Source: Calothrix sp. FI2-JRJ7
Lineage (GTDB): Bacteria; Cyanobacteriota; Cyanobacteriia; Cyanobacteriales; Nostocaceae
Length of the DNA: 64,000 nucleotides
Direction: 5' to 3'
Assembly (NCBI GenBank): GCA_019359675.1
Contig: JAHHGX010000069.1
Location: forward strand, 62,001 to 126,000
The translations under genes and the position numbers were made by a program. Position 1 is the first letter of the stretch. Every line of letters starts with the position of its first letter. The notes beneath the pieces were generated by a model, which ran no database searches, was not told where the DNA came from, and was given only the letters and a program-made list of their open reading frames with translations. This document shows positions 63,235-64,000 of this stretch, one piece after another.

Positions 63235-63440
63235 TCGCTCTAACTGGCTAGTTTTATACGGTATGTTACTTCAATCTTAACAATTCTCGCAGCATTGGTC
63301 AGACAAAGGAAAAGGATGGCAAAATCTAAATAATATTAAGTGCTAAAACAAACTATTTTCTCTCGTGGTAGTATAAATACACCAATAAAATTGTAAATTT
63401 GATAAAAACTATGACCCTTCTTAAAGCAATGTTTTTGTAG

Positions 63441-63499
63441 GGTGCGTGACGCTAACAACAATTTTTAAACGAAGCGATAACCCTGTAGCGTCACGCACC
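63441..63499. repeat. Inverted-repeat element (ggtgcgtgacgct)
   Basis: Arms GGTGCGTGACGCT (63441-63453) and AGCGTCACGCACC (63487-63499), 33-base loop. Related to 47094-47152 with the same outer GGTGCGTGAC and the same total length of 59 bp. Confidence 0.8.
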
Positions 63500-63732
63500 A
63501 TATTCAATCAGTGTAAAATTATATAATTAATCAACCTAATAATAGTCATGAGCGACGATGATGGATGAATCTATAGCTAGATTAACAACTTTAAATGAAA
63601 GGCTATTAAGCAGGCGCCAGTTTTAACTCCTCCTCTGTGTCCTTTGTGTCTTTGTGGTAATAAGTAATATGTGTTGGGTTTCCCTGCGGGACACTACGTG
63701 AACGCAAAGCCTCCACCCAACCTACAATTGTG

Positions 63733-63761
63733 ACGGGGCTTGCGATACCCGTTCCACAAGA
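63733..63761. repeat. Hairpin repeat (acggggcttgcgatacccgt)
   Basis: ACGGGGCTTGCGATACCCGT then TCCACAAGA. Sixth member of the 35785-35813 family, about 100 bp upstream of ftsX. Confidence 0.65.
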
Positions 63762-63858
63762 GTCTAACAAGAAAGTTTATACTCCCTTTACTGTTGCTTG
63801 TTGCAAAGGTTATAACAGTAGGCTGGTATTGAGTGCAATTAGGCACACAGGGGAAACC

Positions 63859-64000
63859 GTGTTAAAAATATTTACAAAGTTAGATTATCTTCTTAAAGAG
63901 ACGTTTTTGGGTTTAAAGCGGGGCGCCTGGATGAACTGGGCAGCGGTGAGTACTATTACAGTACTGCTGTTTTTATTCGGTATGAGTCTCCAAACTTCTT
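63859..64000 (+). CDS. ftsX: Cell-division ABC transporter permease FtsX, 5' end only
   Basis: Partial gene cut by the window end; 47 codons seen from the GTG at 63859. Reads VLKIFTKLDYLLKETFLGLK then RGAWMNWAAVSTITVLLFLF and GMSLQTS, the typical cyanobacterial FtsX opening: a short cytoplasmic stretch with the conserved KET..GL.RG.WMNW.A.ST phrase followed by the first membrane helix. FtsX with FtsE couples ATP hydrolysis to cell-wall hydrolase activation at division. ftsE is not visible here. Confidence 0.85.
   Translation, partial: MLKIFTKLDYLLKETFLGLKRGAWMNWAAVSTITVLLFLFGMSLQTS

Larger units (their letters stand above)
63235..63858. other. 624-bp intergenic region rich in dispersed repeats
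   Basis: No convincing gene; a 22-codon frame at 63559-63627 (MMDESIARLTTLNERLLSRR) is too short to call. Contains the inverted-repeat element 63441-63499, an accacaaagac-type repeat (63628-63660), a tgttgggt...acccaac pair (about 63672-63722) and a CCACAAGA hairpin (63733-63761), in effect four repeat families packed head to tail before ftsX. Confidence 0.6.

Overview
The window looks like chromosomal DNA of a filamentous, probably heterocyst-forming cyanobacterium (Nostocales-like), at roughly 40-42% GC. The evidence is four tandem high-light-inducible (Hlip) genes behind an HLR1-type promoter motif, two ScyD/ScyE-family genes (scytonemin-associated), glgC, a GlcE/GlcF glycolate dehydrogenase pair, an NB-ARC/WD40 protein, families such as DUF1822, DUF928 and CHASE2, and many short cyanobacterial hairpin repeats. 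The usual HIP1 octamer (GCGATCGC) was not seen at all, while the palindrome GGCGCC occurs about 80 times by hand count. I cannot name the species. No rRNA, tRNA, CRISPR array or prophage was seen.

Layout. 0.1-5.2 kb: a giant NB-ARC/14xWD40 protein whose stop codon is the first base triplet of a foldback element, a frameshifted MazE-type antitoxin, and an AraC-family regulator. 5.1-9.5 kb: a 2 kb tandem duplication carrying two ScyD/ScyE-family PEP-CTERM genes. The second copy drags along a 3' scrap of the AraC gene, and scraps of a histidine kinase and a methyltransferase lie between the copies. 9.5-15.8 kb: a peptide-export locus with a transposase-derived HTH protein, two double-glycine-leader proteins (one a beta/gamma-crystallin), a C39-peptidase ABC transporter and an HlyD adaptor. 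15.8-16.7 kb: decayed DNA. 16.7-28.2 kb: two convergent gene sets, a filamentous-haemagglutinin-like exoprotein plus a TPR-CHAT protease-like protein on the plus strand, and sigma factor, DUF1822, CHAT-CHASE2 and DUF928 genes on the minus strand. A dead DUF433/DUF5615 toxin-antitoxin pair lies between them. 28.4-34.2 kb: a secreted double alkaline-phosphatase-like/RTX protein, then a fused isonitrile synthase and Fe(II)/2-oxoglutarate oxygenase. 34.3-40.5 kb: a Uma2 nuclease, a RelE-like/superfamily 1 helicase fusion with a coiled-coil membrane partner, and an IS5-family element that truncates a neighbouring gene.

40.6-64 kb is mostly housekeeping: glcF-glcE, decayed two-component genes, cysA, a Gly/Thr-repeat surface protein, a HEAT-repeat protein, a 1046-residue membrane protein with seven repeats, four hli genes, a VanY-type carboxypeptidase, an LRV-repeat protein, a DnaJ-type chaperone, glgC, a subtilase with a separate propeptide-like gene, peptide deformylase, and the start of ftsX at the window end.

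The most promising systems are the RelE-helicase/coiled-coil pair (35903-38995), the isonitrile synthase-oxygenase fusion (32299-34173), the C39-exported crystallin locus (9530-15762) and the sigma/CHAT/CHASE2/exoprotein locus (16726-28194). Functions here are inferred from motifs recognised by eye; no database search was possible.
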